This document shows positions 34,197 to 42,786 of a stretch of 64,000 nt of DNA, piece by piece (the first letter of the stretch is position 1; every line of letters starts with the position of its first letter). Source of the DNA: Paenibacillus sp. FSL R7-0273 (lineage in GTDB: Bacteria > Bacillota > Bacilli > Paenibacillales > Paenibacillaceae); NCBI RefSeq assembly GCF_000758625.1, contig NZ_CP009283.1:3421501-3485500 (forward strand). Reading direction: 5' to 3'. Both the position numbers and the translations under genes were made by a program. The notes under the pieces are model-generated. The model made no database searches. It saw only the letters and a program-made list of their open reading frames with translations, and had not been told where the DNA came from.

Positions 34197-35357
34197 ATGG
34201 AGTTTGTACTATATCTTGTTCTTATTTTGTCAGGTACCAAATTAGCCGGTCATATCGCAGTCCGTTTTGGACAACCGTCTGTTCTTGGTGAATTGATTAT
34301 TGGAATTATTTTAGGGCCCGCCATTTTAGGATGGATACATGATGGTGAGTTCATCCATATTTTTGCTGAAATCGGTGTTCTGCTGTTAATGTTTATGGCC
34401 GGGCTTGAAACGGATCTGGACCAGCTGAAGAAGAACTGGAAATCTGCATTTGCTGTTGCTGTAGGCGGTATTATATTACCGTTAGCTGGCGGATTTGGAG
34501 CGGGTGAACTGTTCGGATTATCTGCATCCCATTCTTTATTCCTGGGAGTACTGCTAAGTGCAACTTCTGTGAGCATCACTGTCCAAGTGTTAAAGGAAAT
34601 GAACAGGCTTGATTCAAGGGAAGGCACCACTATATTAGGAGCAGCAGTAGTTGATGATGTGCTAGTGGTTGTTCTTCTTGCTGTTCTTACTAGCTTCTAT
34701 GGGACAGGTACTGGAGGGGATATATCAATCGGGCTGCTGCTTGGAAAAAAACTTATGTTTTTTGCTGGTGTCTTCCTTGCTGGTTGGTTGGTGATTCCGA
34801 GAACGTTAAAGTTATTATCCCGGCTAAAGGTTACTGAACCGTTGATCAGTATTGCATTGGTTTTTTGTTTTGCTTTTGCTTATTTTGGAGAAAAAATGGG
34901 GATTGCCGGAATTATCGGAGCTTTTGCAGCGGGGCTGGCGATTTCACAAACGACTTATAAGCATGATATAGAGAATAAAGTAGAGGCCTTGTCATACTCC
35001 ATTTTTGTCCCTGTTTTCTTTGTAAGCATCGGATTAAACGTATCTTTCGATGGAGTAGGGAAGCAAATAGGACTTCTGGTTGTTCTGACGATTGTGGCTG
35101 TATTGACGAAACTTTTGGGTGGTGCTGCGGGAGCTAGGTTAACTGGGTTCAACGGCCGTTCTTCGATTGCTATAGGTTCAGGAATGGTATCCAGAGGTGA
35201 GGTTGCATTAATCATTGCTGCAACGGGTATGCAGTCGGGATTGCTGCTTCCTGAATATTTTACGACTGTTATTATAACGATCATCCTTACTACGCTCATT
35301 GCTCCGCCTCTACTAAAGATTGTTTTTAGTACTGCTGCTGACAGAAATGGTGTATAG
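34197..35357 (+). CDS. CPA2-family cation/proton antiporter (Kef/NapA-like)
   Basis: This 386-residue membrane protein has about 12-13 helices. Family features include the N-terminal FGQPSVLGELIIGIILGP, the GLETDL region and the AAVVDDVLVVVLLA helix with the paired Asp residues of the NapA/KefB type. There is no C-terminal TrkA-N/RCK domain, so gating by nucleotides is not expected. It should exchange K+ or Na+ for H+. The start ATG 34197 follows GAGGT. Regulated perhaps through the palindrome at 34153. Confidence 0.9.
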   Translation: MEFVLYLVLILSGTKLAGHIAVRFGQPSVLGELIIGIILGPAILGWIHDGEFIHIFAEIGVLLLMFMAGLETDLDQLKKNWKSAFAVAVGGIILPLAGGFGAGELFGLSASHSLFLGVLLSATSVSITVQVLKEMNRLDSREGTTILGAAVVDDVLVVVLLAVLTSFYGTGTGGDISIGLLLGKKLMFFAGVFLAGWLVIPRTLKLLSRLKVTEPLISIALVFCFAFAYFGEKMGIAGIIGAFAAGLAISQTTYKHDIENKVEALSYSIFVPVFFVSIGLNVSFDGVGKQIGLLVVLTIVAVLTKLLGGAAGARLTGFNGRSSIAIGSGMVSRGEVALIIAATGMQSGLLLPEYFTTVIITIILTTLIAPPLLKIVFSTAADRNGV

Positions 35358-35380
35358 CATAAAACTCCAGATTTATAGAA

Positions 35381-35426
35381 GACTCCGGCTCAATGCATTC
35401 ACTGGCCGGAGTTACGGGTTTTATTA
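35381..35426. terminator. Terminator between antiporter and arsM
   Basis: ACTCCGGC pairs with GCCGGAGT across an AT-rich loop and is followed by TACGGGTTTT on the + strand. Confidence 0.7.
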
Positions 35427-35429
35427 AGA

Positions 35430-36234
35430 TTATTTTCTCGCTTTAATTACAGCAGAAACGATGTATTGGTCAACGTCCGCACCGGGGACCCAGTCTTTGA
35501 TGAATGTTCTGGATTCGTCCTTTGGCTCAATACTGATTTCATAAAAGCCGCTTTCCCGAAGCATCAGCTCCACATCAGCAATGGAAGAGGCTCCAGAGAT
35601 ACAACCAGAATATAATTCGTCCAAATCATTTTTTATTTCAGGGGGCAGCTCTGCTGTTGTTACAATATCAGATATAGCCAGACGGCCGCCGGGCTGAAGG
35701 ACACGATAGGTCTCACGGAATACTTGCTGTTTGTCAGATGAGAGGTTAATCACGCAGTTAGAGATAATTACGTTTATCGAATTGTCAGCGACGGGGAGAT
35801 ACTCAATTTCGCCCAGTCTGAATTCCGTATTGTTGAACCTGCCTTTATCCGCATTATCTCTTGCACGGCTGATCATCTCAGGTGTCATATCCACTCCGAT
35901 AACATGGCCTTGATCACCTACCTGCCGGGATGCTAGGAAGCAGTCGAATCCTCCACCGCTTCCAAGGTCGAGAACGTATTCACCCGGCTGCAGTTCGGCA
36001 ATAGCCTGAGGATTCCCGCAGCCAAGCCCTAAATTTGCACCCTCAGGAACGGCAGCGAGCTCACTGCTGGAATAACCCAGCTTAGCAGATATGGCATTGA
36101 AATCAGCCGGGGGGTCACAGCAGCCGCTGTCAGCTGGTGTGCAGCAGGAAGGGAGCTTCGGTCTTTTTTACAGCAACTTTGTGGTAATGCCCCCGTACTT
36201 TTTGACGGATCTGATCATTAGTAAGTTTGGTCAT
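35430..36234 (-). pseudogene. arsM: Arsenite methyltransferase ArsM, broken by a frameshift
   Basis: The reading frame starts at ATG 36234, 9 nt after AAGGAG, and gives MTKLTNDQIRQKVRGHYHKV... but hits TGA after about 34 codons. Removing one base in the CCCTTCC run (around 36155) restores a frame reading SCCTPADSGCC and then the full methyltransferase: LDLGSGGGFDCFLA, VIGVDMT, SNCVINLS, SDIV. The three arsenic-binding Cys are kept (LGLGCGNP, NCVINL, SGCISGA). The normal protein would methylate As(III) with S-adenosylmethionine. Either a real inactivating mutation or a sequencing error. Without correction only residues from GTG 35894 are open. Confidence 0.85.
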
Positions 36235-36261
36235 GATTATGCACTCCTTAGCTAAAATAAT

Positions 36262-36274
36262 TTGCAAAATGCAA
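36262..36274. promoter_or_regulatory. Operator-like palindrome TTGCAAAATGCAA before arsM
   Basis: TTGCA-AAA-TGCAA is a perfect inverted repeat, and exactly the same 13-mer lies before the marR-like gene at 36778-36790. It probably binds the MarR-family protein encoded between them. Confidence 0.7.
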
Positions 36275-36291
36275 GTATAAATGAAGAGAAA

Positions 36292-36741
36292 TCACCCTTT
36301 TACAGGTGCACAGCAATTGCTGGATTTCCCCATGGCTTCGTTAAAAAGCTTTATGGACCGCAGTAATGTTTCCACCTCAAACTCACTCATATGTGTGAAG
36401 GCTTCATTCAGGTACTCATTCATTTGTTGATCAATAGTTGTGGCCGTCATTTTCCCTTCAGGAGTAAGTGAGAGGTTATAAATTCTCCGGTCAGTGGGAT
36501 CAGGTGTCTTTTTAACCAGGTTCATTTTGACCAAAGACTGGATTTGTCTGCTGAAGGTTGTAATATCAGTGCCAAGTGTTTCAGCGACTTGTTGCATGGA
36601 AGGATTATGGCTCCGGTCTATCTCATATATCAGGTGGCTTTGGGCTGCGGAAAGATTACACCCCCCCACACTGCAGCAGTCCTTATTGAGTAGTCCTAAA
36701 CGCCGGGTCATGATTTGGAACAGTTCACGTGGAGTTTCCAT
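36292..36741 (-). CDS. MarR-family regulator with cysteine clusters, arsenic island
   Basis: The protein has 149 residues from ATG 36741, with AGAGGTGA 5 nt away; an alternative GTG start is at 36759. Winged-helix features fit MarR: SMQQVAETLGTDITTFSRQIQSL recognition helix and the DPTDRRIYNLSLTPEG wing. Unusual for the family are two Cys clusters, CCSVGGC near residue 22 and CC near the C-terminus, which could bind As(III) or sense thiol oxidation. The gene lies directly upstream of arsM, and both carry the same TTGCA-N3-TGCAA operator, so it probably represses itself and arsM. Confidence 0.88.
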   Translation of the reverse strand: METPRELFQIMTRRLGLLNKDCCSVGGCNLSAAQSHLIYEIDRSHNPSMQQVAETLGTDITTFSRQIQSLVKMNLVKKTPDPTDRRIYNLSLTPEGKMTATTIDQQMNEYLNEAFTHMSEFEVETLLRSIKLFNEAMGKSSNCCAPVKG

Positions 36742-36777
36742 TATGTTCACCTCTTGCACTAGTTATACTGTAATTGA

Positions 36778-36790
36778 TTGCAAAATGCAA
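36778..36790. promoter_or_regulatory. Operator-like palindrome TTGCAAAATGCAA before marR-like gene
   Basis: This is an identical copy of the 36262-36274 palindrome, 37 bp upstream of the ATG at 36741, a position fitting autoregulation. Confidence 0.7.
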
Positions 36791-36835
36791 ATATTTAATT
36801 TACTCGGTTGATAATACGTCATCAAGGCTTTAGAA

Positions 36836-36853
36836 TATAAGTATAGTCTTATA
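36836..36853. promoter_or_regulatory. Inverted repeat before arsR
   Basis: TATAAG-N6-CTTATA lies 24 bp upstream of the arsR start and overlaps the likely promoter. ArsR repressors bind AT-rich dyads of this kind, so it is a candidate operator. Confidence 0.5.
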
Positions 36854-36876
36854 TACGAAGAGAGGAGATTTTAAAT

Positions 36877-37203
36877 TTGGATACATTAAATGATCTTGCA
36901 GAAGATTTAAAGCTCCTTGGAGATAAGACACGTCTAACGATTCTTACACTGCTAAAAGAGCGGGAATGGTGTGTATGTGAATTCGTGGATCTCTTTGATA
37001 TTTCACAGCCAGCCGTTAGTCAGCATCTGCGCAAACTAAAGAGCAGCGGGCTGGTAAAGGAGCAGAAAAAGGGTCAGTGGGTGTATTATTCTTTAAATAT
37101 TGAGGACAAGCCCCATGTTAAAGCGATTTTAAATTTGACTCCAGAGGCAAATACTCTTTTATTAAAAATGAATAAGTCCTCTAATGCTGTTTGCTGTGAA
37201 TAA
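36877..37203 (+). CDS. arsR: ArsR-family arsenical repressor
   Basis: This 108-residue winged-helix repressor has the metalloid site WCVCEFVDLF, matching the ELCVCDL motif of classical ArsR, and the recognition helix ISQPAVSQHLRKLKSSGLV. As(III) binding to the Cys pair releases DNA. A second CC sits at the C-terminus (AVCCE). TTG start 36877 follows GAGGAG. It leads the arsR-arsB-arsC operon and is divergent from the marR/arsM unit. Confidence 0.95.
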   Translation: MDTLNDLAEDLKLLGDKTRLTILTLLKEREWCVCEFVDLFDISQPAVSQHLRKLKSSGLVKEQKKGQWVYYSLNIEDKPHVKAILNLTPEANTLLLKMNKSSNAVCCE

Positions 37204-37318
37204 CATTTTGTTGTTGAATATATAAGCATATAATTATATAATGATGCCTGAGATTTAACTTAACTCTTTAGGGGAGTGTGCTGATGCTTGGATTTTGACT
37301 TAAAATGGGGGAGTTTAT

Positions 37319-38608
37319 CTGGTAGCTCTGGCAAGTCTTATCTTTATAGTCACATTGGTTTTTGTCATATGGCAGCCTAAAAATCTGTCCATTGGTTGGT
37401 CTGCCATCGGCGGAGCACTACTTGCTTTACTTGCCGGCGTAGTCAGCTTTAATGATGTTCTGGATGTTACACTGATTGTATGGAATGCCACATTAGCCTT
37501 TGTTGCGATCATCCTGATCTCCCTGATCCTCGATAAAATCGGCTTCTTTGAATGGGCAGCTTTACATATGGCCAAGGCAGCCAGAGGGAATGGAACCCGG
37601 ATGTTTATCTATGTCATCATTCTTGGCGCTGTAGTAGCAGCATTTTTTGCTAACGATGGAGCAGCACTTATTCTAACACCAATCGTGCTGGCAATGGTTC
37701 GAGCGCTGAAATTCGATGAGAAAAAGGTTTTTCCTTTCATCATTGCCAGCGGGTTTATAGCAGATACTACGTCTTTGCCGCTGGTTGTAAGCAATCTGGT
37801 AAATATCGTATCAGCTGATTTTTTCGGACTTACTTTTATGGAATATGCCGGACGGATGTTAATCCCCACCCTTTTTGCCTTAGGGGCAAGTATTCTTGTG
37901 TTGTATCTATTCTTCCGCAAAAGCATTCCCAGAAGCTTTGATGGCTCCCGGCTGAAAAAACCTGAAGAGGCTATTAAAGACAAGCAGATGTTCAAGCTGT
38001 CATGGTTTGTACTTGCGGTTCTGCTTGCAGGATACTTTGTCAGTGAGTTCCTGAACATTCCGGTATCTGTAGTGGCGGGTATCATCGCAATCTTTTTCCT
38101 GCTCATGGCAAGGAAAAGTCCTGCTGTACCCACACTGGAAGTGGTGAAGGGGGCACCTTGGGCCATTGTTTTCTTTTCGATCGGCATGTATGTTGTCGTG
38201 TACGGTCTGAGAAACGCCGGACTCACGAATGCATTAGCTGACATCATTCAGGCCATTGCGGATCAAGGGCTATTCGCAGCAACGATGGGGATGGGCTTCA
38301 TTTCCGCAGTCATCTCGTCTGTTATGAATAACATGCCTACCGTAATGATTGATGCACTAGCTATTGATGCCACACAGACCTCGGGACTGATTAAGGAAGC
38401 TTTGATATACGCGAATGTCATAGGTTCTGACTTAGGACCGAAGATAACACCGATTGGTTCACTGGCTACCTTGCTGTGGCTGCATGTACTTTCCGCTAAA
38501 GGAGTGAAGATATCCTGGGGCACGTACTTCAAAACAGGTATTATTTTGACGCTCCCTACGCTGTGCATCACACTGCTTGGTCTATATATAACATTGACCT
38601 TATTTTAA
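37319..38608 (+). CDS. arsB: Arsenite efflux pump, ArsB type
   Basis: This 12-helix transporter exports As(III)/Sb(III). Conserved segments include [45 protein letters not shown] and [19 protein letters not shown], matching staphylococcal ArsB. With a CTG start at 37319 the protein has 429 residues, the same as that reference, and GGGGGAG lies 5 nt upstream. The next usable codon, TTG 37355, lacks a binding site and would cut the first helix. So either CTG is the true start or the normal start has mutated. Followed after 21 bp by arsC. Confidence 0.92.
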   Translation: MVALASLIFIVTLVFVIWQPKNLSIGWSAIGGALLALLAGVVSFNDVLDVTLIVWNATLAFVAIILISLILDKIGFFEWAALHMAKAARGNGTRMFIYVIILGAVVAAFFANDGAALILTPIVLAMVRALKFDEKKVFPFIIASGFIADTTSLPLVVSNLVNIVSADFFGLTFMEYAGRMLIPTLFALGASILVLYLFFRKSIPRSFDGSRLKKPEEAIKDKQMFKLSWFVLAVLLAGYFVSEFLNIPVSVVAGIIAIFFLLMARKSPAVPTLEVVKGAPWAIVFFSIGMYVVVYGLRNAGLTNALADIIQAIADQGLFAATMGMGFISAVISSVMNNMPTVMIDALAIDATQTSGLIKEALIYANVIGSDLGPKITPIGSLATLLWLHVLSAKGVKISWGTYFKTGIILTLPTLCITLLGLYITLTLF

Positions 38609-38629
38609 ACTCAAAGGAGAATGCGACTC

Positions 38630-39049
38630 ATGAATAAGAAGACGATTTACTTTTTGTGCACAGGAAACTCCTGCCGGAGCCAGATGGCGGAAGGATGGGC
38701 TAAGAAATACTTAGGTGATGAATGGAACGTATACAGCGCCGGTATAGAAGCTCACGGGTTGAACCCGAAAGCTGTTAAGGCAATGAGCGAAGCAGGTATA
38801 GATATCTCTGGTCAAACGTCTGATATTATTGATCCGCAGCTGCTGAACAGCTCCGATCTGGTCATTACCTTGTGTGGCGATGCTGCGGATAAATGCCCCG
38901 TTACCCCGCCTCAAGTGAAACGTGAGCATTGGGGCTTCGATGATCCGGCGAAAACGCAAGGAACAGAAGAAGAGAAGTGGGCGGTCTTCCAGCGGGTTCG
39001 TGATCAGGTAGGCGAACGCATCAAGCAATTCGCTGAAACCGGAAAATAG
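38630..39049 (+). CDS. arsC: Arsenate reductase, thioredoxin-coupled ArsC
   Basis: This 139-residue enzyme of the low-molecular-weight phosphatase-like ArsC branch reduces arsenate to arsenite. It has the P-loop CTGNSCRS (Cys10 and Cys15) and the redox pair in [11 protein letters not shown] (near Cys82 and Cys89), so reduction uses thioredoxin. The start is ATG 38630, 10 nt after AAAGGAG; the ATG at 38621 is too close to the site. Last gene of the ars operon; terminator follows. Confidence 0.95.
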   Translation: MNKKTIYFLCTGNSCRSQMAEGWAKKYLGDEWNVYSAGIEAHGLNPKAVKAMSEAGIDISGQTSDIIDPQLLNSSDLVITLCGDAADKCPVTPPQVKREHWGFDDPAKTQGTEEEKWAVFQRVRDQVGERIKQFAETGK

Positions 39050-39061
39050 TTCAAAAATAAC

Positions 39062-39095
39062 AAAAGCAGCCGTCCAGTGTGACAGGCTGCTTTTT
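39062..39095 (+). terminator. Terminator after arsC
   Basis: AAAAGCAGCC pairs with GGCTGCTTTTT, loop about 13 nt. Confidence 0.9.
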
Positions 39096-39166
39096 GCTAC
39101 ATTAATCAGGTGCTGTTTTACATTAATAGCTCTCTATTTCCGCTATCCATTCAGAGCAGCATTCAT

Positions 39167-39712
39167 TTACACCGTTCTTTCCAGCAAAATCCCCGCTTGC
39201 TTAGCCATTTCGGCAGGCGGAATAGGCATTCCGTTTGTAATCCACCACTCAACCACACCTACATATGCATTTCCCATGTATTGCAGGATAGCTGCTTCTG
39301 ATAGCTCCCGATTCTTCTCCCCGGCAAGATCAATTTCTTCCTTGAACTCTTCAATAATAAACTGCAGAAACTGAGTGCGGAAGGAAGGGGCACCTTTACT
39401 CGCCAGCATCGTCGAAAAGAACAGGTAGTTCTGTTCAAAGTATTCGAAAAATGCCTGAGTTGCGGTTCTCCAATCTATTTCACAAGCCCAGTCAGTAATC
39501 TCCCGCATAGCAGCAATATGCTCTTGGATGAGCCTGTTTAGCAAATCAAACTTGTCCTGATAATGAAGATAAACCGTTGCACGGTGGACGTTCGCCTTAT
39601 CGGAAATATCCTGGATGGTTATGGCATCAAAGCTTTTTTCAGACATCAGCTCTATGACTGCTTTTTTTATAGCTTCTTGTGATTTCAGGATTCTTCTATC
39701 AACTTTGGTCAT
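39167..39712 (-). CDS. TetR/AcrR-family transcriptional regulator
   Basis: This 181-residue repressor-type protein has an N-terminal HTH (ITIQDISDKANVHRATVYLHYQDKFDLL) typical of TetR. The all-helical C-terminal domain binds an unknown ligand. It is divergent from an aldo/keto reductase and cupin pair, which it probably regulates; the 216-bp gap holds dyads (GTCGAGTAATCGAC at 39761-39774 and a related GTCGAATAGAC at 39831-39841) that could be its operators. Confidence 0.9.
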   Translation of the reverse strand: MTKVDRRILKSQEAIKKAVIELMSEKSFDAITIQDISDKANVHRATVYLHYQDKFDLLNRLIQEHIAAMREITDWACEIDWRTATQAFFEYFEQNYLFFSTMLASKGAPSFRTQFLQFIIEEFKEEIDLAGEKNRELSEAAILQYMGNAYVGVVEWWITNGMPIPPAEMAKQAGILLERTV

Positions 39713-39760
39713 TGCGGGTACACCAGCTTCCTTTAAATGATTGACACTTTTACCCGAACT

Positions 39761-39774
39761 GTCGAGTAATCGAC
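39761..39774. promoter_or_regulatory. Candidate TetR operator dyad
   Basis: GTCGA-GTAA-TCGAC is a perfect inverted repeat about 50 bp upstream of the TetR-type gene. A shorter related dyad occurs at 39831-39841 on the reductase side. Confidence 0.45.
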
Positions 39775-39928
39775 GAATCAGCGGATATTAACGATTGAAT
39801 ACAATTGAGATTATTTTATTATATACATATGTCGAATAGACGAACAGTATCGTTTAATTATTAAGGGGCACCCGAAGGAGGCAAACCCTTAAACAGAGTG
39901 GAAAATATATCATAAAGGGGATATAACT

Positions 39929-40798
39929 ATGTTTACTGAAGCATTTAAATTAGCAAATGATATAGAAATTCCAAAGCTGGGCTTGGGCACCTGGCTTCTT
40001 GATGATCAGCAGGCCGCTCAGGCCGTGCGCGATGCGGTCTCCATCGGCTATCGCCATATCGATACTGCACAGGCCTATATGAATGAAGCCGGCATAGGCG
40101 AAGGAGTAAGGTCCAGCGGGGTCTCCAGGGATGAGCTTTTTATCACGACAAAGGTTGCGGCAGAAGCCAAAAGCTATGATGCTGTTACGCAATCCATTAA
40201 TGAATCCTTAGCAAAAATAGGGCTGGATTACATCGATCTTCTGATTATCCATAGTCCGCAGCCCTGGAATGAATTCCGCGGGGAGAAGCGTTATTTTACG
40301 GAAAACAAAGAAGCATGGAGAGCCATGGAAGATACGTATAAGGCAGGCAAGGTGAAGGCCATCGGGCTTTCTAACTTTCTGCAGGATGATATAGAGAATA
40401 TTCTTGAGAGCTGTGAGATCAAACCGATGGTCAATCAAATACTGGCTCATGTGAGCAATACTCCATTTAAGTTGATTGAGTTCTGCCAGAACAATGACAT
40501 CCTGGTCGAGGCCTACTCACCGATTGCACACGGGGCTATCCTTGATCATCCAGAGGTTAGACAAATCGCAGAGAAGTATGAAGTATCTGCAGCCCAGCTC
40601 AGCCTGCGGTATGATATCCAGCTTGGTCTTGCAGTCATTCCTAAGACGGCGAACCCGGAGCATATGCGAATCAATGCCGAGCTTGATTTTGTTATCAGGG
40701 ATGCAGACATGGAGACTCTGAAAAAAGTTGAGACCATCCAGCATTATGGTGAGCACAGCTTCTTCCCGGTATTTGGGGACAAAAATAAACTGAATTAA
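39929..40798 (+). CDS. Aldo/keto reductase
   Basis: This 289-residue NADPH-dependent reductase of the AKR fold has the catalytic tetrad regions HIDTAQAYMNEAGIG (Asp, Tyr), TTKVAAEAKSYD (Lys) and LLIIHSPQP (His). VIPKTANPEHMRIN forms the cofactor-binding end. Substrates are carbonyl compounds, unspecified. It is divergent from a TetR regulator and 14 bp upstream of a cupin gene; the set may be an inducible detoxification unit. Confidence 0.94.
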   Translation: MFTEAFKLANDIEIPKLGLGTWLLDDQQAAQAVRDAVSIGYRHIDTAQAYMNEAGIGEGVRSSGVSRDELFITTKVAAEAKSYDAVTQSINESLAKIGLDYIDLLIIHSPQPWNEFRGEKRYFTENKEAWRAMEDTYKAGKVKAIGLSNFLQDDIENILESCEIKPMVNQILAHVSNTPFKLIEFCQNNDILVEAYSPIAHGAILDHPEVRQIAEKYEVSAAQLSLRYDIQLGLAVIPKTANPEHMRINAELDFVIRDADMETLKKVETIQHYGEHSFFPVFGDKNKLN

Positions 40799-40812
40799 TC
40801 GGAGGGTACAAA

Positions 40813-41220
40813 ATGGCAAAGCATGAAGAGGTCGCAAACGGTGTGATTTTCCCTGTCGGCGAGAAGAATGAGGCATTTGCAAAATATTTTATCGGACAAA
40901 GCTATCTCAAAATGCTGGTTGCCGATCCTGAAATAAATGTTGGGGTAGGGAACGTGACCTTTGAACCGGGCTGCCGGAACAACTGGCATATTCATAGAAA
41001 CGGGTATCAGCTGCTGCTTGTAACCGGCGGCGAAGGCTGGTATCAGGAGGAAGGGCAAGCGGCACAGCTGCTAAAATCAGGCGATGTTATCGTTACCCGC
41101 GATGGTGTAAAACACTGGCACGGGGCAACGAAGGACAGCTGGTTTGAGCACATAGCCATCACTGCCGGTACACCTGAATGGCTGGAGCCGGTCTCAGAGG
41201 AGCAATATAACAAACTGTAA
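40813..41220 (+). CDS. Cupin-domain protein
   Basis: This 135-residue single-domain cupin has motif 1 PGCRNNWHIHRNGYQLLLVTGGEGWYQEEG split across residues 50-80, with the metal-binding His pair in NWHIH. Motif 2, KSGDVIVTRDGVKHWHGATKD, carries the third His. Relatives near carboxymuconolactone decarboxylase or quinone-related reductases are common. Starts at ATG 40813 behind GGAGGG, in an operon with the upstream aldo/keto reductase. Confidence 0.9.
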   Translation: MAKHEEVANGVIFPVGEKNEAFAKYFIGQSYLKMLVADPEINVGVGNVTFEPGCRNNWHIHRNGYQLLLVTGGEGWYQEEGQAAQLLKSGDVIVTRDGVKHWHGATKDSWFEHIAITAGTPEWLEPVSEEQYNKL

Positions 41221-41244
41221 GCTATAACAATTCCAGAGTATTGT

Positions 41245-41278
41245 AAAGGCAGCCGGTCTTATGATCGGCTGTCTTTGT
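41245..41278 (+). terminator. Terminator after cupin gene
   Basis: GGCAGCCGGTC pairs with GATCGGCTGTC (with G-T pairs), TTAT loop, then TTTG. Confidence 0.8.
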
Positions 41279-41350
41279 TGATGTACCTAATGATGTGATA
41301 TTCTAAATAATAGAACGAAGCGACAGATCCAGGAAGGGCAGGAATATGTT

Positions 41351-41869
41351 ATGAGTCTTATGTTTACACGCGTGGAAACTGTGGAAGAAACCGCCGAGGT
41401 GGCCCGGTTAGCGGCAGAAATATGGCGAGAGTATTATGTTTCTATTATTACAATGGAGCAGATTGATTACATGATCGGGAGATTCCAGTCGGTTCAAGCG
41501 ATTACGGAGCAGATCCATCAGCAGGGCTATGGATATTACCTGGTACATAACCGTGACTCGGCAGTGGGGTATTTTTCGGCCAGACAAGAGGAGGGGAAGC
41601 TCTTCTTAAGCAAGTTTTATATTGGAAAGGAATACAGGGGCCGCGGCTATGCCAGCCAGGCAATGGGATTCCTGGAGCAGCTGTGCCAGGACCACAGCCT
41701 AAGCCATATTTGGCTAACGGTCAATCGTCATAACAGCTCCAGCATTGCGGTCTATGAGAAAAAAGGGTTCCGGACCGTGCGGGAGCAAGTTTCGGATATT
41801 GGAAATGGATTCGTCATGGATGATTTTGTCATGGAGAAGGAAATTCTTATTGGAGCTGAAACGATTTGA
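41351..41869 (+). CDS. GNAT-family acetyltransferase
   Basis: This 172-residue protein has the acetyl-CoA loop YRGRGYASQAMGFLEQ and a C-terminal NRHNSSSIAVYEKKGFRT segment, both diagnostic of GNAT. The N-terminal part (ARLAAEIWREYYVSII) resembles members annotated as ribosomal-protein or small-molecule acetyltransferases. Substrate unknown. Starts at ATG 41351 (ATG 41360 is also possible) with AGGAAGGGCAGG upstream. Confidence 0.9.
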   Translation: MSLMFTRVETVEETAEVARLAAEIWREYYVSIITMEQIDYMIGRFQSVQAITEQIHQQGYGYYLVHNRDSAVGYFSARQEEGKLFLSKFYIGKEYRGRGYASQAMGFLEQLCQDHSLSHIWLTVNRHNSSSIAVYEKKGFRTVREQVSDIGNGFVMDDFVMEKEILIGAETI

Positions 41870-41915
41870 AGGTAGTTCAGTCATAAATTAGGCTGCTGAT
41901 GTGAGGGGGCAGGAT

Positions 41916-42512
41916 ATGCAAGAAAGAGAATTCTATGCTTATCACCTTGTAACCAGGAAGAAGATGAGCTTAGGGCAAGTAATCAGCTTTGACCAAAATC
42001 AAAAAAACACGCTATATCATTTCTTTTTTGAGAAGGAACAGCTAAATTCCAAGGGTGAAGACTTTATTCAAATCTTAGAGAGTCATCTTACTAATGACGG
42101 ATTAAAGCTGGATAAAGAGGATGCAGATGTAGCTATACAGTATGTTGGACAAACCATCAGAGCGATTAGGGAAGTAATCGTTGAAATGGTAAGACTTCAA
42201 GAGTATCCGGGATATCCTTCACGCTTGTCTTGCTTATATGCTGCGAAAAGCTTCCAGGATGCGCTAAAGTGGAAGGAATTATTTGATTCGTACCATCGAA
42301 GGGTTTTGCAGATCGTGAAGCTTAGGGTAATCGGGACATGCTTCGAAGGTGATGCCGGTCTTTTACCAAAGGAAGAAGGGACTCCCTTCTCTCTTAAAAT
42401 TGAACAGGCCAGAGAATATTGGAAAGGCAATGCAAACAACGAGCTTCCTGAGCTGCTGGTTAACGGTCGAATTGAAGTAGCAGAAATTATTGATGAATTC
42501 TACACGCAATAG
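41916..42512 (+). CDS. DUF2441-like protein
   Basis: The protein has 198 residues from ATG 41916, 8 nt after [26 protein letters not shown] at the N-terminus and [20 protein letters not shown] later match my memory of DUF2441 proteins from bacilli. The His in YHLVT, the PSRLSCLYA segment and a later acidic region recall the layout of ADP-ribosyltransferase-like folds, but the similarity is weak and no activity should be assumed. Single gene, followed by a decayed stretch. Confidence 0.7.
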   Translation: MQEREFYAYHLVTRKKMSLGQVISFDQNQKNTLYHFFFEKEQLNSKGEDFIQILESHLTNDGLKLDKEDADVAIQYVGQTIRAIREVIVEMVRLQEYPGYPSRLSCLYAAKSFQDALKWKELFDSYHRRVLQIVKLRVIGTCFEGDAGLLPKEEGTPFSLKIEQAREYWKGNANNELPELLVNGRIEVAEIIDEFYTQ

Positions 42513-42552
42513 AAAACTGATAAGCATGAATATAAACCTGAGGAGGCTGCAC

Positions 42553-42786
42553 ATGGGGCGTGTTCTCCTGCAGACGCTGGAGCATGTGTCATGGCAGAAC
42601 TCCTTTTTGCTGAAGGGACCAGTCCTGGAGGAAGTGCAGCAGCTCAGTCGGTTCACAGTCAAATCAGTTTTAAGTGTACTTTGTGCAATTAAAACAGGGG
42701 AATTTAGGCGTTTTGAGGAGATAACTGTATTCTGTACAACTATCTCCCTTAAAAAGGCCGGTTTCAGGCGTTTTCGGCAAAAATAA
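42553..42786 (+). pseudogene. Short frame with RBS, 3' half replaced by repeat
   Basis: ATG 42553 lies 6 nt after GAGGAGG and encodes MGRVLLQTLEHVSWQNSF..., 77 codons. From about codon 40 the coding sequence is the dispersed repeat itself, so the natural C-terminus is missing. This may be a gene interrupted by the element or a chance frame. Function unknown. Confidence 0.35.

Noticed and set aside
35430..35894. A short complete methyltransferase starting at GTG 35894
   Set aside because: The upstream in-frame sequence encodes the rest of the SAM-binding domain. The short form would lack the nucleotide-binding loop, so it is part of a frameshifted arsM.
35430..36234. Programmed frameshifting in arsM
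   Set aside because: There is no slippery heptamer with a downstream stimulatory structure at the shift, and ArsM is not known to use frameshifting. Mutation or sequencing error is simpler.
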